The notes under the pieces were generated by a model. That model saw only the letters and a list, made by a program, of their open reading frames with translations. It was not told the origin of the DNA and made no database searches. A program made the position numbers and the translations under genes. Of a stretch of DNA of 64,000 nucleotides, positions 37,494 through 50,024 are shown piece after piece (the first letter of the stretch is position 1; every line of letters begins with the position of its first letter). This DNA comes from Sphingomonas brevis (GTDB lineage Bacteria > Pseudomonadota > Alphaproteobacteria > Sphingomonadales > Sphingomonadaceae): positions 62,001-126,000 of the forward strand of contig NZ_JAMGBB010000001.1 of assembly GCF_023516505.1 (NCBI RefSeq), written 5' to 3'.

Positions 37494-38392
37494 ACCGTCA
37501 AAGCCAGCTTGCGATCGAAACCCACGCGCCGCTGTTCGCCGAACCGCGCGGCGACATACAGCTTAGCTTCGAATTCTTCCCGCCGAAGACCGATGCAATG
37601 GCCGAAACGCTGTGGCGATCGATCGAGACGCTCGCGCCATTGAAGCCGCGATTCGTGTCGGTGACCTACGGTGCGGGCGGCTCGACCCGCGAGCGCACGC
37701 ACACGACGGTCGAGCGGATTGCGAGGGAGACCGGCCTCACCCCGGCCGCGCATCTCACCTGCGTCGGCGCGACGCGGGATGAGATTGATGCGATAGCCCG
37801 CAGCTATTGGGATGCGGGCGTGCGGCATATCGTCGCGCTGCGCGGCGATCCGCCCGAGCAGGGTCAGCGCTATGCGCCGCATCCGGACGGCTATGCCAAC
37901 GCCGCAGCGCTGGTTGCTGGCCTCAAGGCCGTGGCGCCGTTCGAAATCTCGGTCGCGGCCTATCCGGAGATTCATCCCGATTCCGAGTGCGCGCAAAGCG
38001 ATCTCGACAATCTGCTGAGGAAAATCGACGCCGGAGCCGACCGCGCGATCACCCAATTCTTTTTCTCCGCGGACTGCTTCTTCCGCTTCCGCGACAAGCT
38101 CGCCGAGATTCGGCCCGGCGTCGAAGTGGTGCCGGGCATCTTGCCAGTCACCAACGTCGCGACGACGCGCCGCTTCGCCGGCCAGTGCGGCGCCGCAATT
38201 CCCGACTGGATGGACCGGCTGTTCGAAGGATTGGACGAGCTACCGCAGGCGCGGCAATTGGTTGCTGCGACGGTGGCCGGGGAACTGTGCGGCCAGCTCT
38301 ATGCAGGCGGCGTACGCCACTTCCATTTCTATACATTGAACCGGGCGGAGCTGGCCTATGCCATCTGCCACTTGTTGGGGGTGCGCGCATGA
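37490..38392 (+). CDS. metF: Methylenetetrahydrofolate reductase
   Basis: Reduces 5,10-methylene-THF to 5-methyl-THF, the methyl donor for MetH, using FAD. The 300-residue TIM-barrel protein shows 'LSFEFFPPKTDAM', 'FVSVTYGAGGSTRERT', AHLTCVGATRDEID, 'ALRGDPPEQG' and QFFFSADCFFRF. It overlaps both its upstream regulator and the first metH gene (ATGA), so all four genes are one unit. Confidence 0.96.
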   Translation: MNRQSQLAIETHAPLFAEPRGDIQLSFEFFPPKTDAMAETLWRSIETLAPLKPRFVSVTYGAGGSTRERTHTTVERIARETGLTPAAHLTCVGATRDEIDAIARSYWDAGVRHIVALRGDPPEQGQRYAPHPDGYANAAALVAGLKAVAPFEISVAAYPEIHPDSECAQSDLDNLLRKIDAGADRAITQFFFSADCFFRFRDKLAEIRPGVEVVPGILPVTNVATTRRFAGQCGAAIPDWMDRLFEGLDELPQARQLVAATVAGELCGQLYAGGVRHFHFYTLNRAELAYAICHLLGVRA

Positions 38393-39425
38393 GTTCCGCG
38401 AACGAGTTTCGCAGCGCGGCGGCGGAGCGCATCCTGGTCAAGGACGGCGCCTATGGCACGCTGATCCAGTGCGAAGGGCTGAAGGAGGCTGACTATCGCG
38501 GCGACCTGGCGCTCAATCACGACCAGAAGGGCAACAACGACCTGCTCAACCTGACCCAGCCGGCCATCATCCGCAAAATCGCGGAGAGCTTCGTCTCGTC
38601 GGGCGCGGACATCCTTGCCACCAACACGTTCAATGCCAATCGCATCAGCCAGTCGGATTATGGCGCGGAAGCACTCGTACCGGAGATTAATCGCGCCGCG
38701 GCACTGATCATCCGTGAGGTGATCGACGGTGCCGGGGACGGCCGCAAGCGCTGGGTTGCCGGCGCGATCGGCCCGACCAACAAGACGCTTTCGCTGTCAC
38801 CCGATGTGAACGACCCGGGCTTTCGCGAAGTGACCTTCGCCGAAGTGAAGGCGGTCTATCGGGAGCAGATCGACGCGCTGGTGGAAGGCGGAGTCGACTT
38901 CGTCCTGATCGAGACTGTTTTCGATACGCTGAACTGCAAGGCGGCGATCATGGCGGCGCTTGAGGCGGAGCAGGAGCTCGGCCGTGAGCTGCCGATCATG
39001 ATTTCGATGACGCTGACCGATCTTAGCGGCCGCAACCTCAGCGGGCATACGGTCGAGGGGTTCTGGGCCAGTGTTCGCCATGCCAGGCCATTGACGATAG
39101 GGCTGAATTGCTCGTTCGGCGCGGCGCAGCTGAGGCCCCATCTGGCCGCCCTGGCTCGGAGTGCGGAGACGCTGGTGATGGCCTATCCCAATGCCGGCCT
39201 CCCCAACGAGCTTGGCTGCTACGACGAAGCGGCCGAGGAGACGGCGGCACAGGTCCGCGAATGGCTTGATGAGGGGCTGGTCAACATAGTCGGCGGCTGC
39301 TGCGGAACGACACCGGCGCACATTGCCGCGATCGCAGGGGCGGCCACGGGTGCCGCGCCGCGTTCAATACCCGCCCCACCGAACACCACGATGCTCTCTG
39401 GCCTCGAACCGATGGTGCTGGCGGC

Positions 39426-39429
<4 letters not shown>
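38389..39429 (+). CDS. metH: Methionine synthase, homocysteine-binding part (split MetH)
   Basis: The 346-residue product is the first domain of cobalamin-dependent methionine synthase: [18 protein letters not shown], '[17 protein letters not shown]', the [18 protein letters not shown] segment, NCSFGAAQ and the zinc-binding Cys pair [11 protein letters not shown]. In E. coli this is joined to the rest of MetH. Here it ends in a stop that overlaps the start of the second gene, a split known from sphingomonads. ATG overlaps the metF stop. Confidence 0.94.
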
Positions 39430-42050
<2,621 letters not shown>

Positions 42051-42091
42051 CGAAAACGCTCGGGCTAACGGTTCGAACGTGACCCCATTCT

Positions 42092-42203
42092 CGTCATCCC
42101 CGCGGAAGCGGGGACCCAGATTTTTTGTTTCGCTAGGTTCCATGCCCGGCATGCGGCACCGTGTGGGGCACGGTGCCGTCCGGGCATTTCGCGGGAATGA
42201 CGG
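42092..42203. repeat. Hairpin repeat between metH and dsbD-like gene
   Basis: TCCCCGC-GGAA-GCGGGGA (42097-42114) is followed by a longer stem: ATGCCCGG (42142-42149) with CCGGGCAT (42180-42187), enclosing GGCACCGTG-TGGGG-CACGGTGCC (42155-42177), then GCGGGAATGACG. The outer parts match the repeat between groES and groEL; the inner stem is an insertion or variant. The dsbD-like reading frame is open through it. Confidence 0.75.
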
Positions 42204-42210
42204 ATTTTGG

Positions 42211-44211
42211 TTGATCATTTGGCTCCTCTTTTGCTCGCTTGCGTCGCCTGCCGCGGCGCAGCCAGCGCCGCGCGAGAACGCCATCCGGCCGGAACTGATC
42301 GCGGAAGGCCCCGCAACTCCCGGAGGCGAGGTCGAGCTCGCGATCGTCATGCACACCAGCCCGGGATGGCACGGCTATTGGGTCAATCCAGGCGACGCCG
42401 GGCTGCCCATGGAAATCAAGTGGCAGCTGCCTGAAGGCGCCGGGCTGGGACCGTTGCGGTTCCCCGTTCCGGATCGGCTGCTGGTCGCGGGCATCGTCAA
42501 CTATGTCTACGAGCGCGACCATGCGCTGCTGACCCGGCTGACCGTTCCGAAGGATGCCAGCGGGGTGCTGCCGCTTCGGGCCGACGCGCAGTGGTTGGCC
42601 TGTACCGACAAGGTTTGCGTTCCCGAGCGGGGCACCATCTCGCTCGACCTTCCGGTCGGGGCAGGCCCTGCGACCGATCGCGCCCGGTTCGACGAGTGGC
42701 GGCGAGCGCTTCCGCGGCCGCTGGCCAGTCCGGCGAGGTTTGCAGCCACCAAGGACAAGCTTGAGATCGCCATCCCGTTGCCGGCCAGCGTTGAGCTGGA
42801 CCAGCCCTATTTTTTCCCGGCTGACGACGGGCCGATCGATTATGCCGCGCCGCAGGGCTTCCGGCGGAAGGGCGATGTGCTGATTGCGGAGCTCAAACGC
42901 CGCCGCGGCGACCCCGGGGGGCTGTCGGGCGTACTTGCGCTGGGCGACGGAACAGGGCTGCAGATCAACGCGGTGCCGGGCGAAGTGCCGTCGGATGGCC
43001 GCTATCTCGGTAGCCCGGGAACCAGCGCGGTCGTCTACGCAATCCTCGGCGCGCTGCTCGGCGGAATATTGCTCAACCTCATGCCATGCGTCTTCCCGAT
43101 CCTGGCGCTAAAGGCTTTTCATCTCGCCAAGGCCGGCGGCGGTGAGCGCGAGGCCCGGCGGGATGCGCTTGGCTATGCCGCGGGCGCGGTCATCGGCACC
43201 GGAGCGCTTGGGCTCGGCCTGCTTGCAATCAGGGCCGCTGGAACCGAGGCCGGTTGGGCCTTCCAGCTGCAGGATCCGCGAACCATCCTACTTCTCCTCC
43301 TGCTGACCACTGCGATCACGATGAACCTGCTGCGCCTGTTCGAGCTGCCGGCCATCGCCGCATCGGCCCTGCCCAGCACCAGCTTTGGCACCGGCGCGCT
43401 GGCCGCCTTCGTCGCGACGCCCTGCGCGGGTCCGTTTCTGGGCGCGGCCCTTGGCACGGCGCTGCTGCTTCCCGCGGCCGGATCGCTGCTGGTGTTTGCC
43501 GCGCTAGGTCTTGGGCTCGCGATTCCGTTCCTGCTGCTGGCCTTTGTCCCGGCGCTGCGCAGCCGGCTGCCAAAGCCGGGGCCGTGGATGGTACGGTTCC
43601 AGCGATTCCTGGCGATTCCAATGGCGGCGACTGCAATCGGTTGCCTCTGGCTCCTGTGGCGGCTGGGCGGCGCCTTTGCGCTGGAGATCGGCCTTGGAAC
43701 GGCGGCGATGTTCGCGGCGCTGCTGGCGACGGGCGGCTATTTGCAACGCAAGGAAAAGCAGACTGGCTATCTCGCGAGCCTGCTGGCGGTCGTGGTAGGT
43801 GCGGCGGCCATCTGGACGCTCGGCACATCCATGACCCACCGCGCGGCTGATGCCGAGCGTGAGCGGCAGGATTCGGGGGCTTGGAGCGAAGCGACGGTCA
43901 AGGCTGATCTAGCCGCCGGCAACCCGGTATTCGTCTATTTCACCGCCGACTGGTGCCTGACCTGCAAGGTCAATGAGGCGGCCGCGATCAACCGCGCCGA
44001 GGTGCGCAAGACGCTGCGGGCCAAGGGCGTTATCGTGCTTGCCGGCGACTGGACCAATGGCGATCCCGTCATCACCCGCTTTCTGGAGAGCCGGGGCAGG
44101 GCCGGCGTTCCGCTTTACCTGTGGTATGAGCCCGGCCAGGCCGAGCCCGAGGAGCTGCCGCAGCTATTGACCCCGGCCATGCTCGTGGAAAGGGCAGAGC
44201 GCCGCCGCTGA
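42211..44211 (+). CDS. DsbD/ScsB-like thiol:disulfide interchange protein
   Basis: Transfers reducing power from cytosolic thioredoxin to the periplasm. After a signal peptide (LIIWLLFCSLASPAAAQ) comes a DsbD N-terminal-like beta domain, an eight-helix DsbD core (about 270-560) with conserved Cys in 'LMPCVFPILALKAF' and 'ATPCAGPFLGAALG', and a C-terminal thioredoxin domain with active site TADWCLTCK. I use TTG at 42211 (666 residues). ATG at 42079 would add 44 residues translated from the repeat and is unlikely. Its targets could be periplasmic oxidoreductases or cytochrome c maturation. Confidence 0.85.
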   Translation: MIIWLLFCSLASPAAAQPAPRENAIRPELIAEGPATPGGEVELAIVMHTSPGWHGYWVNPGDAGLPMEIKWQLPEGAGLGPLRFPVPDRLLVAGIVNYVYERDHALLTRLTVPKDASGVLPLRADAQWLACTDKVCVPERGTISLDLPVGAGPATDRARFDEWRRALPRPLASPARFAATKDKLEIAIPLPASVELDQPYFFPADDGPIDYAAPQGFRRKGDVLIAELKRRRGDPGGLSGVLALGDGTGLQINAVPGEVPSDGRYLGSPGTSAVVYAILGALLGGILLNLMPCVFPILALKAFHLAKAGGGEREARRDALGYAAGAVIGTGALGLGLLAIRAAGTEAGWAFQLQDPRTILLLLLLTTAITMNLLRLFELPAIAASALPSTSFGTGALAAFVATPCAGPFLGAALGTALLLPAAGSLLVFAALGLGLAIPFLLLAFVPALRSRLPKPGPWMVRFQRFLAIPMAATAIGCLWLLWRLGGAFALEIGLGTAAMFAALLATGGYLQRKEKQTGYLASLLAVVVGAAAIWTLGTSMTHRAADAERERQDSGAWSEATVKADLAAGNPVFVYFTADWCLTCKVNEAAAINRAEVRKTLRAKGVIVLAGDWTNGDPVITRFLESRGRAGVPLYLWYEPGQAEPEELPQLLTPAMLVERAERRR

Positions 44212-44212
44212 T

Positions 44213-44290
44213 CGTCATTGCGACCCCAGCGTAGGCCGGGGGAAGCAATCCAGTCTGGATTGCCGCGTCCTTCGGCTTCTCGCAACGACG
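44213..44290. repeat. Intergenic repeat of the GTCATTGCGA type
   Basis: Bounded by CGTCATTGCGA (44213-44223) and TCGCAACGACG (44280-44290), which are inverted repeats matching at 10 of 11 positions. In the middle, GCAATCCAG-T-CTGGATTGC (44245-44263) is a perfect palindrome. This differs from the C-rich family elsewhere in the window. It lies between convergent genes and starts two bases after the dsbD-like stop codon. Confidence 0.75.
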
Positions 44291-44291
44291 G

Positions 44292-45917
44292 CTATTTCTT
44301 CTCCCAAACCTTTTTTCCCGCCACCCAGGTCTGCAGAACCTGCGTCCGGGCAAGAGCCTGTGGGTCGACGCTGGCGACGTCGCGATCGACAATGATGAAG
44401 TCGGCCCATTTGCCGGGATCGAGGCCGCCGATTCGCGTTTCAGCGAAGCCGGCATAGGCCGCGCCGCGGGTGAAGCCGGCCAGTGCTTGGGGAAAGCTGA
44501 CACGCTCATCCGGCAGCCATCCGCCCGGCGGCTGGCCGTTCATATCCTGCCGGCTGACCGCGGCAGCGAGGCCGGGGAAGGGGTTGGGGCTTTCGACCGG
44601 AAAGTCGGAGCCGAAAGCAATCGGGATGCCCAGCTTTTCGACCGACTGCCAGGCATAGGCGCCCTTGAGCCGATCCGGGCCGAGCCTGGCTTCCGCCATC
44701 AGCCGGTCGCTGGTCTGGTGGGTCGGTTGCATCGAGGCGACGATGCCGGCGGGTTTCAAGCGCGGAATGTCGGCCGGGTCGGCGATCTGGAAATGCTCGA
44801 TCCGCCAACGACGGTCCTTGCCGTAAGTCGAGGACAGCTTCTCATAAGTCGCGATGACCTGGGCGTTAGCGGCATCGCCGATCGCATGTATCGCCACCTG
44901 GTAGCCACCCGCAGCGGCGGCATTGGCCTGCTCCAGGATCTGCGCATCGGTGAGGAACTGCAGGCCCCGCGTGTCCGGCATGTCGTGATAGGGGGTTTTG
45001 AGCCAGGCACCTCGCGAGCCTAGCGCGCCGTCGGCGTAAAGTTTGACGCCGCCGAGATGCAGCCGGTCGCCGTAGAGCCATTCGCTCGGCCGGCCGCCGT
45101 TGATTTCCTTCATGCCCGGAATTCCGCCGGCGTAGCTCATCACGCGGACGGTTAGGGTTCCCGCCGCACCAGCGCGGTTCATCGCTGCCCAGCCGTCGGG
45201 GGAGGTGCCCATGTCGGCGGCGGCTGTCAGGCCGACCGAGAGCATCATCCGCTGGACAGCGACCATCGCGGCATCCTGCTCCGCCGGCGTGGGCGCCGGA
45301 ATCCGCGATTCAATCAGGCTCATTGCATTGTCGACGAACAGCCCATTCTCGATCCGGCCGCCCGAGGGCGCCTGCGTATTGAGCGCGAAACCGGCCGCCT
45401 GCATGGCGGCGCTGTTGGCGATGGCGGCATGGCCGTCGACCCGGCTGAGCCAAACCGGCCGATCGCCAACCACCGCATCGATATCGGCGGAGGTCGGAAA
45501 ACGCTTGTCAGGCCACAGCTCCTGGTTCCAGCCGCGGCCGAGGATCCAACGGGCGTTGGGGTTGGCCTCGGCATAGGCTTTAAGCCGCGACTGTAGTTCG
45601 GCCAGCGAGCTGGCGCCGGTAAGGTCGAGCTGCAGCGCGGTAAAGCCGAGCTCCATGACATGGCCGTGGGCGTCGATCAGGCCCGGAAGGACCGTCTGCC
45701 CCTTGGCATCGACCACATCCGTGCCGGGCATCAGCTTCAGCCGTTCACCATGCAGCAGTCGCTTCACCTTCCCGTCTTCGCCGATCAGGATGCCGGTAAA
45801 CCGCTCCAACTTGCCATTGGCATCGACCTGGATGCCGTTGGTGTTGGTCACCAGCGTGTCGGCCAGGGCTGAAGAGGAAGCGAGGAGCGCTGTGAGCGCG
45901 AGCAGGGTTGTTCGCAT
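44292..45917 (-). CDS. Exported amidohydrolase (YtcJ-like)
   Basis: A 541-residue metal-dependent hydrolase of the amidohydrolase_3 group. It has a signal peptide (RTTLLALTALLASSSALA), then 'VLPGLIDAHGHVMELG' (HxH metal site near residue 85), GGVKLYADGALGSRGAWL, VAIHAIGDAAN and FGSDFPVESPNP. YtcJ-type proteins cleave unusual amide or formyl bonds; the natural substrate is unknown. It is divergent from ilvA across about 50 bases. Confidence 0.85.
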   Translation of the reverse strand: MRTTLLALTALLASSSALADTLVTNTNGIQVDANGKLERFTGILIGEDGKVKRLLHGERLKLMPGTDVVDAKGQTVLPGLIDAHGHVMELGFTALQLDLTGASSLAELQSRLKAYAEANPNARWILGRGWNQELWPDKRFPTSADIDAVVGDRPVWLSRVDGHAAIANSAAMQAAGFALNTQAPSGGRIENGLFVDNAMSLIESRIPAPTPAEQDAAMVAVQRMMLSVGLTAAADMGTSPDGWAAMNRAGAAGTLTVRVMSYAGGIPGMKEINGGRPSEWLYGDRLHLGGVKLYADGALGSRGAWLKTPYHDMPDTRGLQFLTDAQILEQANAAAAGGYQVAIHAIGDAANAQVIATYEKLSSTYGKDRRWRIEHFQIADPADIPRLKPAGIVASMQPTHQTSDRLMAEARLGPDRLKGAYAWQSVEKLGIPIAFGSDFPVESPNPFPGLAAAVSRQDMNGQPPGGWLPDERVSFPQALAGFTRGAAYAGFAETRIGGLDPGKWADFIIVDRDVASVDPQALARTQVLQTWVAGKKVWEKK

Positions 45918-45970
45918 GTCCGCTCCGATAGCATTGTTTGCCGCTTCGGGAAGGTCTAGGCGGGCAATCC

Positions 45971-47200
45971 ATGGATGCCCCGACCAAGACCCGCCCGACT
46001 CTTGACGATATTCGCGCCGCCGCGGAGCGCATCAAGGGGTCGGTTATCCGCACTCCGATGCTCAAGAGCCGTACCCTGTCGGAAATCGCCGATGCGGAAG
46101 TTTGGCTGAAATTCGAGAATCTCCAGTTCACGGCCGCCTACAAGGAGCGTGGCGCGCTCAACAAGCTGCTGCAACTGACGGAAGAGGAACGGTCGCGCGG
46201 CGTCGTTGCTGCGTCGGCGGGCAATCATGCCCAGGCAGTTGCCTATCACGGCCGCAGGCTGGGTATTCCGGTGACGATCGTCATGCCGGTGTCGACGCCG
46301 ATGATCAAAGTCACCCAGACCGAGGGCCATGGCGCCAACGTCGTGCTGCATGGCGAGCGTTTCGACGATGCTTATGATCATGCCCGCGAGCTTGAGGCCG
46401 AACGTGGCTTCATCTTCGTGCACCCGTTCGACGACGTCCAGGTGATGGCGGGGGCGGGAACGGTCGCGCTGGAAATGCTGGAGGATGCTCCCGACCTCGA
46501 CATGCTGGTGATCCCCATCGGCGGCGGGGGACTGATTTCGGGCGTGTCGACGGCCGCCAAGGCACTGAAGCCTGGAATCCAGGTCGTTGGGGTCGAGGCA
46601 GAGCTCTATCCGTCCATGAAGAATGTGGTCGACGGCGGCAATGGCGAGATCGGCGGCGATACGCTGGCCGAGGGCATCGCCGTCAAGGAGCCGGGCCAGC
46701 TGACCAGGGCAATCATCGGCGATCTGGTCGACCGCATCGACCTGGTCAGCGAAAATGAGCTCGAACATGCGGTATCGATGCTGGTCAACATCGAGAAGAC
46801 GGTGGTCGAGGGCGCCGGTGCGGCTGGGCTCGCGGCGATCCTGGCCGAGCCGGAGCGCTTCCGCGGCCGTAAGATCGGCACGACGCTGTGCGGCGGCAAT
46901 ATCGACAGCCATCTGCTGGCCAATGTACTGGTCCGCGAGCTGGTCCGCTGCGGCCGCATCGCACGCCTTCGGATCGCGGCGCAGGACCGGCCAGGCGCGT
47001 TGGCAGCAATTACAGCCAAATTCTATGAATGCGGCGTCAACATCATCGAAACCAACCACCAGCGGGTGTTCAGCCGGCGGCCGGCCAAGGATACGGTGAT
47101 CGAAGTCGAGTGCGAGGCGCGGGATAGCCGGGCGATCGATACGCTGGTCGATCACCTGGAAGAAGCCGGCTTCCACGTCGACCGCGCCGAGCTCGATTAG
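45971..47200 (+). CDS. ilvA: Threonine ammonia-lyase
   Basis: PLP enzyme that deaminates threonine to 2-oxobutyrate (isoleucine synthesis or catabolism). The 409-residue protein has the PLP Lys in FTAAYKERGALNKL, 'AASAGNHAQAVAYHG', the GGGGLISG phosphate loop and a C-terminal ACT domain (RLRIAAQDRPGALAAIT). The ACT domain is of the single, TdcB/catabolic-type length. ATG at 45971 is preferred over a TTG at 45938 because it begins the conserved family N-terminus. Confidence 0.92.
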   Translation: MDAPTKTRPTLDDIRAAAERIKGSVIRTPMLKSRTLSEIADAEVWLKFENLQFTAAYKERGALNKLLQLTEEERSRGVVAASAGNHAQAVAYHGRRLGIPVTIVMPVSTPMIKVTQTEGHGANVVLHGERFDDAYDHARELEAERGFIFVHPFDDVQVMAGAGTVALEMLEDAPDLDMLVIPIGGGGLISGVSTAAKALKPGIQVVGVEAELYPSMKNVVDGGNGEIGGDTLAEGIAVKEPGQLTRAIIGDLVDRIDLVSENELEHAVSMLVNIEKTVVEGAGAAGLAAILAEPERFRGRKIGTTLCGGNIDSHLLANVLVRELVRCGRIARLRIAAQDRPGALAAITAKFYECGVNIIETNHQRVFSRRPAKDTVIEVECEARDSRAIDTLVDHLEEAGFHVDRAELD

Positions 47201-47334
47201 GCTGTCCTGCTTGATTCCGTCCCCTTGCGGCACACCCGGGCCCATTAACCCTCTTTCCGGGCGTCGAACTCTTTTCATTCGCGTTTACTAGTCGCATAAA
47301 GGGTTTCGTAACCATTGCAGAAGGCCGGGATGAA

Positions 47335-48141
47335 GTGAGCGCACCATTTCGCTTCCCCAAGTTCTTTGTAACGAACCCTTCGCCGTGCCCTTATTTGCCG
47401 GGCAAGGTCGAGCGCAAGGTTTTCACCGAGTTGAATGGCCGCAATTCCGGCGAGCTTAACGAGGCGCTTGGACGCATCGGTTTCCGCCGGTCGCAATCGG
47501 TCGCCTATCGCCCAAGCTGTGTCGATTGCTCGGCATGCGTATCGGTCCGAGTGATGGCCGGCGAGTTTACTCCGAACGCCACTCAGCGAAAGATTTTGCG
47601 CCGACATGCCGACCTGGAGGTCAGCGCCTGCCGGCCGTGGAGCACCGAGGAGCAATATGCGCTGCTCCGCCGCTACCTCGGCCAGCGCCACCCGGGCGGC
47701 GGAATGGCCGAGATGGACGAACAGGACTATGCGGACATGATCGAGCAGACGCCGGTCCGCACCTATGTCATCGAATATCGCGAGCCATCGATCGACGGGC
47801 GTCCGGGAAAGCTTGTCGGAGCCTGCCTCAGCGACCAGCAGGGCGACGGGCTCAGCATGATCTACAGCTTCTATGATGTCGGCGAAGGGGCTAGAAAAGG
47901 CCTCGGCACCTACATCATCCTCGACCATATCGTCCGCGCTGCACGCGCCGGGCTGCCCTATGTCTACCTTGGCTATTGGGTCGAGGGGTCGGACCGGATG
48001 GCCTATAAGGCGAGCTTCCGCCCGATGGAGCGGCTTGGCCGTGACGGCTGGCGCCGGATGGATGCCCTGGAGCCAGAACCGGCGATTGTCGACCGTCCGT
48101 TGCCGGCCCGTTCGCCGCGCCGAATCCTGGTCGACGCCTAA
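47335..48141 (+). CDS. bpt: Aspartate/glutamate leucyltransferase (N-end rule, Bpt)
   Basis: Transfers Leu from Leu-tRNA to the N-terminus of proteins starting with Asp or Glu, marking them for ClpS/ClpAP. The 268-residue protein shows [13 protein letters not shown] near residue 18, [16 protein letters not shown], '[17 protein letters not shown]', [24 protein letters not shown], and [18 protein letters not shown], the Ate1/Bpt core. GTG start with a ribosome-binding GGGATGA. The 130 bases upstream contain no gene. Confidence 0.93.
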   Translation: MSAPFRFPKFFVTNPSPCPYLPGKVERKVFTELNGRNSGELNEALGRIGFRRSQSVAYRPSCVDCSACVSVRVMAGEFTPNATQRKILRRHADLEVSACRPWSTEEQYALLRRYLGQRHPGGGMAEMDEQDYADMIEQTPVRTYVIEYREPSIDGRPGKLVGACLSDQQGDGLSMIYSFYDVGEGARKGLGTYIILDHIVRAARAGLPYVYLGYWVEGSDRMAYKASFRPMERLGRDGWRRMDALEPEPAIVDRPLPARSPRRILVDA

Positions 48142-48298
48142 TATATTTCTTAACCCCGGTTAGCTTCTCTTGACCGACTCGCAGGCATGGGCGCACAGCG
48201 GCCACGGCCGCGCGTCCCCGTAGCGCACCAGCATTCTCCACGGCCCATTACCCGCGTGCCGTAATGCGTCTCATCCCCTTGAGCACCGGAGTTTTGCA

Positions 48299-49624
48299 AT
48301 GGCCGACCCGATTCAGCCGACCCCTACCGCCACGGAAACGCTATCTCCCAAGCCTACTGAACCCTTTGTGGCAGGCGCCGGGGCCCAACCGGAACCGCAT
48401 GTGGAAGATGCCTCAATCCGGCCATTCAGCTATCACGCATCGGACGACGAACTCGCCGATCTCAAGCGGCGGATCCTGGCAACCCGATGGCCCGACAGGG
48501 AAACCGTCAATGACGATAGCCAGGGGGTGCAACTGGCCACGATGAAGAACCTCGCCGACTATTGGGCGAGCGAATATGACTGGCGTAAGGTCGAAGCGCG
48601 CCTCAACTCCTTCCCGAATTTCCTGACCAAAATCGACGGCCTCGACATTCACTTCATCCATGTGAAGTCAAAGCATGAGAATGCCCTGCCGATCATCGTC
48701 ACCCATGGCTGGCCAGGTTCGGTAATCGAGCAGTTGAAGATCATTGAACCGCTGACCGATCCGACAGCTTTCGGAGGAACGGCCGAAGATGCGTTTGATG
48801 TCGTGATCCCGTCGATCCCCGGTTATGGCTTCACGGAGATACCGACCCAATCAGGCTGGAACCCGCCGCGGGTCGCCCAGGCCTGGATCACACTGATGAA
48901 GCGGCTCGGCTACACGCGCTTCCTGGCGCAGGGCGGTGACTGGGGCGCGCTAATGACCGAGCTGATTGGCGTGATTGCGCCCCCGGAACTGGCGGCGATC
49001 CACACCAACATGCCGTCAACGGTGCCACCCGAAATCTATCAGGCATTGCGGGACGGCAGCGGACCACCTGCCGACCTTTCCGATGAGGAACGACGCGCCT
49101 TCGATCGACTGGATCTCTTCTTCACCCACGGTCTGGCCTATGCGAACCAGATGGGGCACCGCCCGCAAACGCTCTACGGCATCGCGGATTCCCCCGTGGG
49201 CCTCGCCGCCTGGTTCCTCGACCATGACATTTCGAGCTACCAGATGATCGCCCGCACGTTTGACGGCGTGGATGAGGGGCTCACTCGCGACGATGTCCTC
49301 GACAACATCACGGTCACCTGGCTGACCAACACGGCCATTTCCGGAGCCCGGCTATATTGGGAAGCGCTGCCGCGGACGTCCACCGGCTTCGGAATTGAAC
49401 GCAACAACGTTCACTTCTTTGAGCCATTCGGCGTGAAAAGCCCGATCGCTGTGACCCAATTTCCCGACGAACTTTATCCGGTGCCGCGCAGTTGGGCGGA
49501 ACGGGCATATCCCAACCTCATCCACTACGGTCAGAAGCCGAAGGGCGGGCATTTCGCCGCCTTCGAGCAGCCGGAATATCTGGTGAGCGAGCTGCGAACG
49601 GCTTTCCGTCAACTGCGGAAGTAA
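48299..49624 (+). CDS. Epoxide hydrolase (EHN-domain type)
   Basis: A 441-residue alpha/beta hydrolase. The EHN N-terminal domain (IRPFSYHASDDELADLKRRI) precedes the hydrolase core with the oxyanion HGWPGSVIE, nucleophile Asp in AQGGDWGALM and catalytic His in KPKGGHFAAFEQPE. Bacterial relatives open epoxides of xenobiotics or fatty acids. Compared with the usual start, there are about 40 extra Pro/Ala-rich residues at the N-terminus, which are not a signal peptide. CCGGAG precedes the ATG. Confidence 0.9.
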   Translation: MADPIQPTPTATETLSPKPTEPFVAGAGAQPEPHVEDASIRPFSYHASDDELADLKRRILATRWPDRETVNDDSQGVQLATMKNLADYWASEYDWRKVEARLNSFPNFLTKIDGLDIHFIHVKSKHENALPIIVTHGWPGSVIEQLKIIEPLTDPTAFGGTAEDAFDVVIPSIPGYGFTEIPTQSGWNPPRVAQAWITLMKRLGYTRFLAQGGDWGALMTELIGVIAPPELAAIHTNMPSTVPPEIYQALRDGSGPPADLSDEERRAFDRLDLFFTHGLAYANQMGHRPQTLYGIADSPVGLAAWFLDHDISSYQMIARTFDGVDEGLTRDDVLDNITVTWLTNTAISGARLYWEALPRTSTGFGIERNNVHFFEPFGVKSPIAVTQFPDELYPVPRSWAERAYPNLIHYGQKPKGGHFAAFEQPEYLVSELRTAFRQLRK

Positions 49625-49628
49625 CGTG

Positions 49629-50024
49629 ATGCGATGGACGTTGGCTGCATTGGCGGCCACGCTGATCGCGGGGAGCGGTTCGCCGCTCCCCGTCCAGCAG
49701 CGCCCCGCGGGCTCGACGCGCACCGATTTGCAGCGGCACGACCTCAACATTCCAGGCCATGAGGTTCTCCAGGCGCGGGTCGATTTCGCGCCCGGCGCAT
49801 CCTTCCCCCGACACAAGCATCCGGGCGAGGAGATCATTTATGTGATCGGCGGAACCATCGAATATGAGGTCGCCGGCAAGCCGGTCGTGGTGAAGGCGGG
49901 CGATGTGCTGTTTGTGGCCGACGGCGTGATCCACTCAGCGCGAAACATTGGAAGCGAGCCCGCCGCCGAACTCGCGACCTACGTTCTGCGAAAGGGTGAG
50001 CCGCTCACCACATTCACCGAATGA
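49629..50024 (+). CDS. Exported cupin-domain protein
   Basis: A 131-residue single cupin with a signal peptide (RWTLAALAATLIAGSGS). The metal site is FPRHKHPGEEIIYVIGGTIEYEV and the second motif is GDVLFVADGVIHSARNIG (His). It starts a few bases after the epoxide hydrolase stop and overlaps the next gene by four bases. GTG at 49626, three bases upstream, is an equal start candidate. It could be a small-molecule-binding or dioxygenase-type cupin; function unknown. Confidence 0.8.
   Translation: MRWTLAALAATLIAGSGSPLPVQQRPAGSTRTDLQRHDLNIPGHEVLQARVDFAPGASFPRHKHPGEEIIYVIGGTIEYEVAGKPVVVKAGDVLFVADGVIHSARNIGSEPAAELATYVLRKGEPLTTFTE

Noticed and set aside
42211-44211. Cytochrome c biogenesis protein CcdA as an alternative for the dsbD-like gene
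   Set aside because: The extra N-terminal domain and the C-terminal thioredoxin domain with TADWCLTCK fit the DsbD/ScsB architecture.
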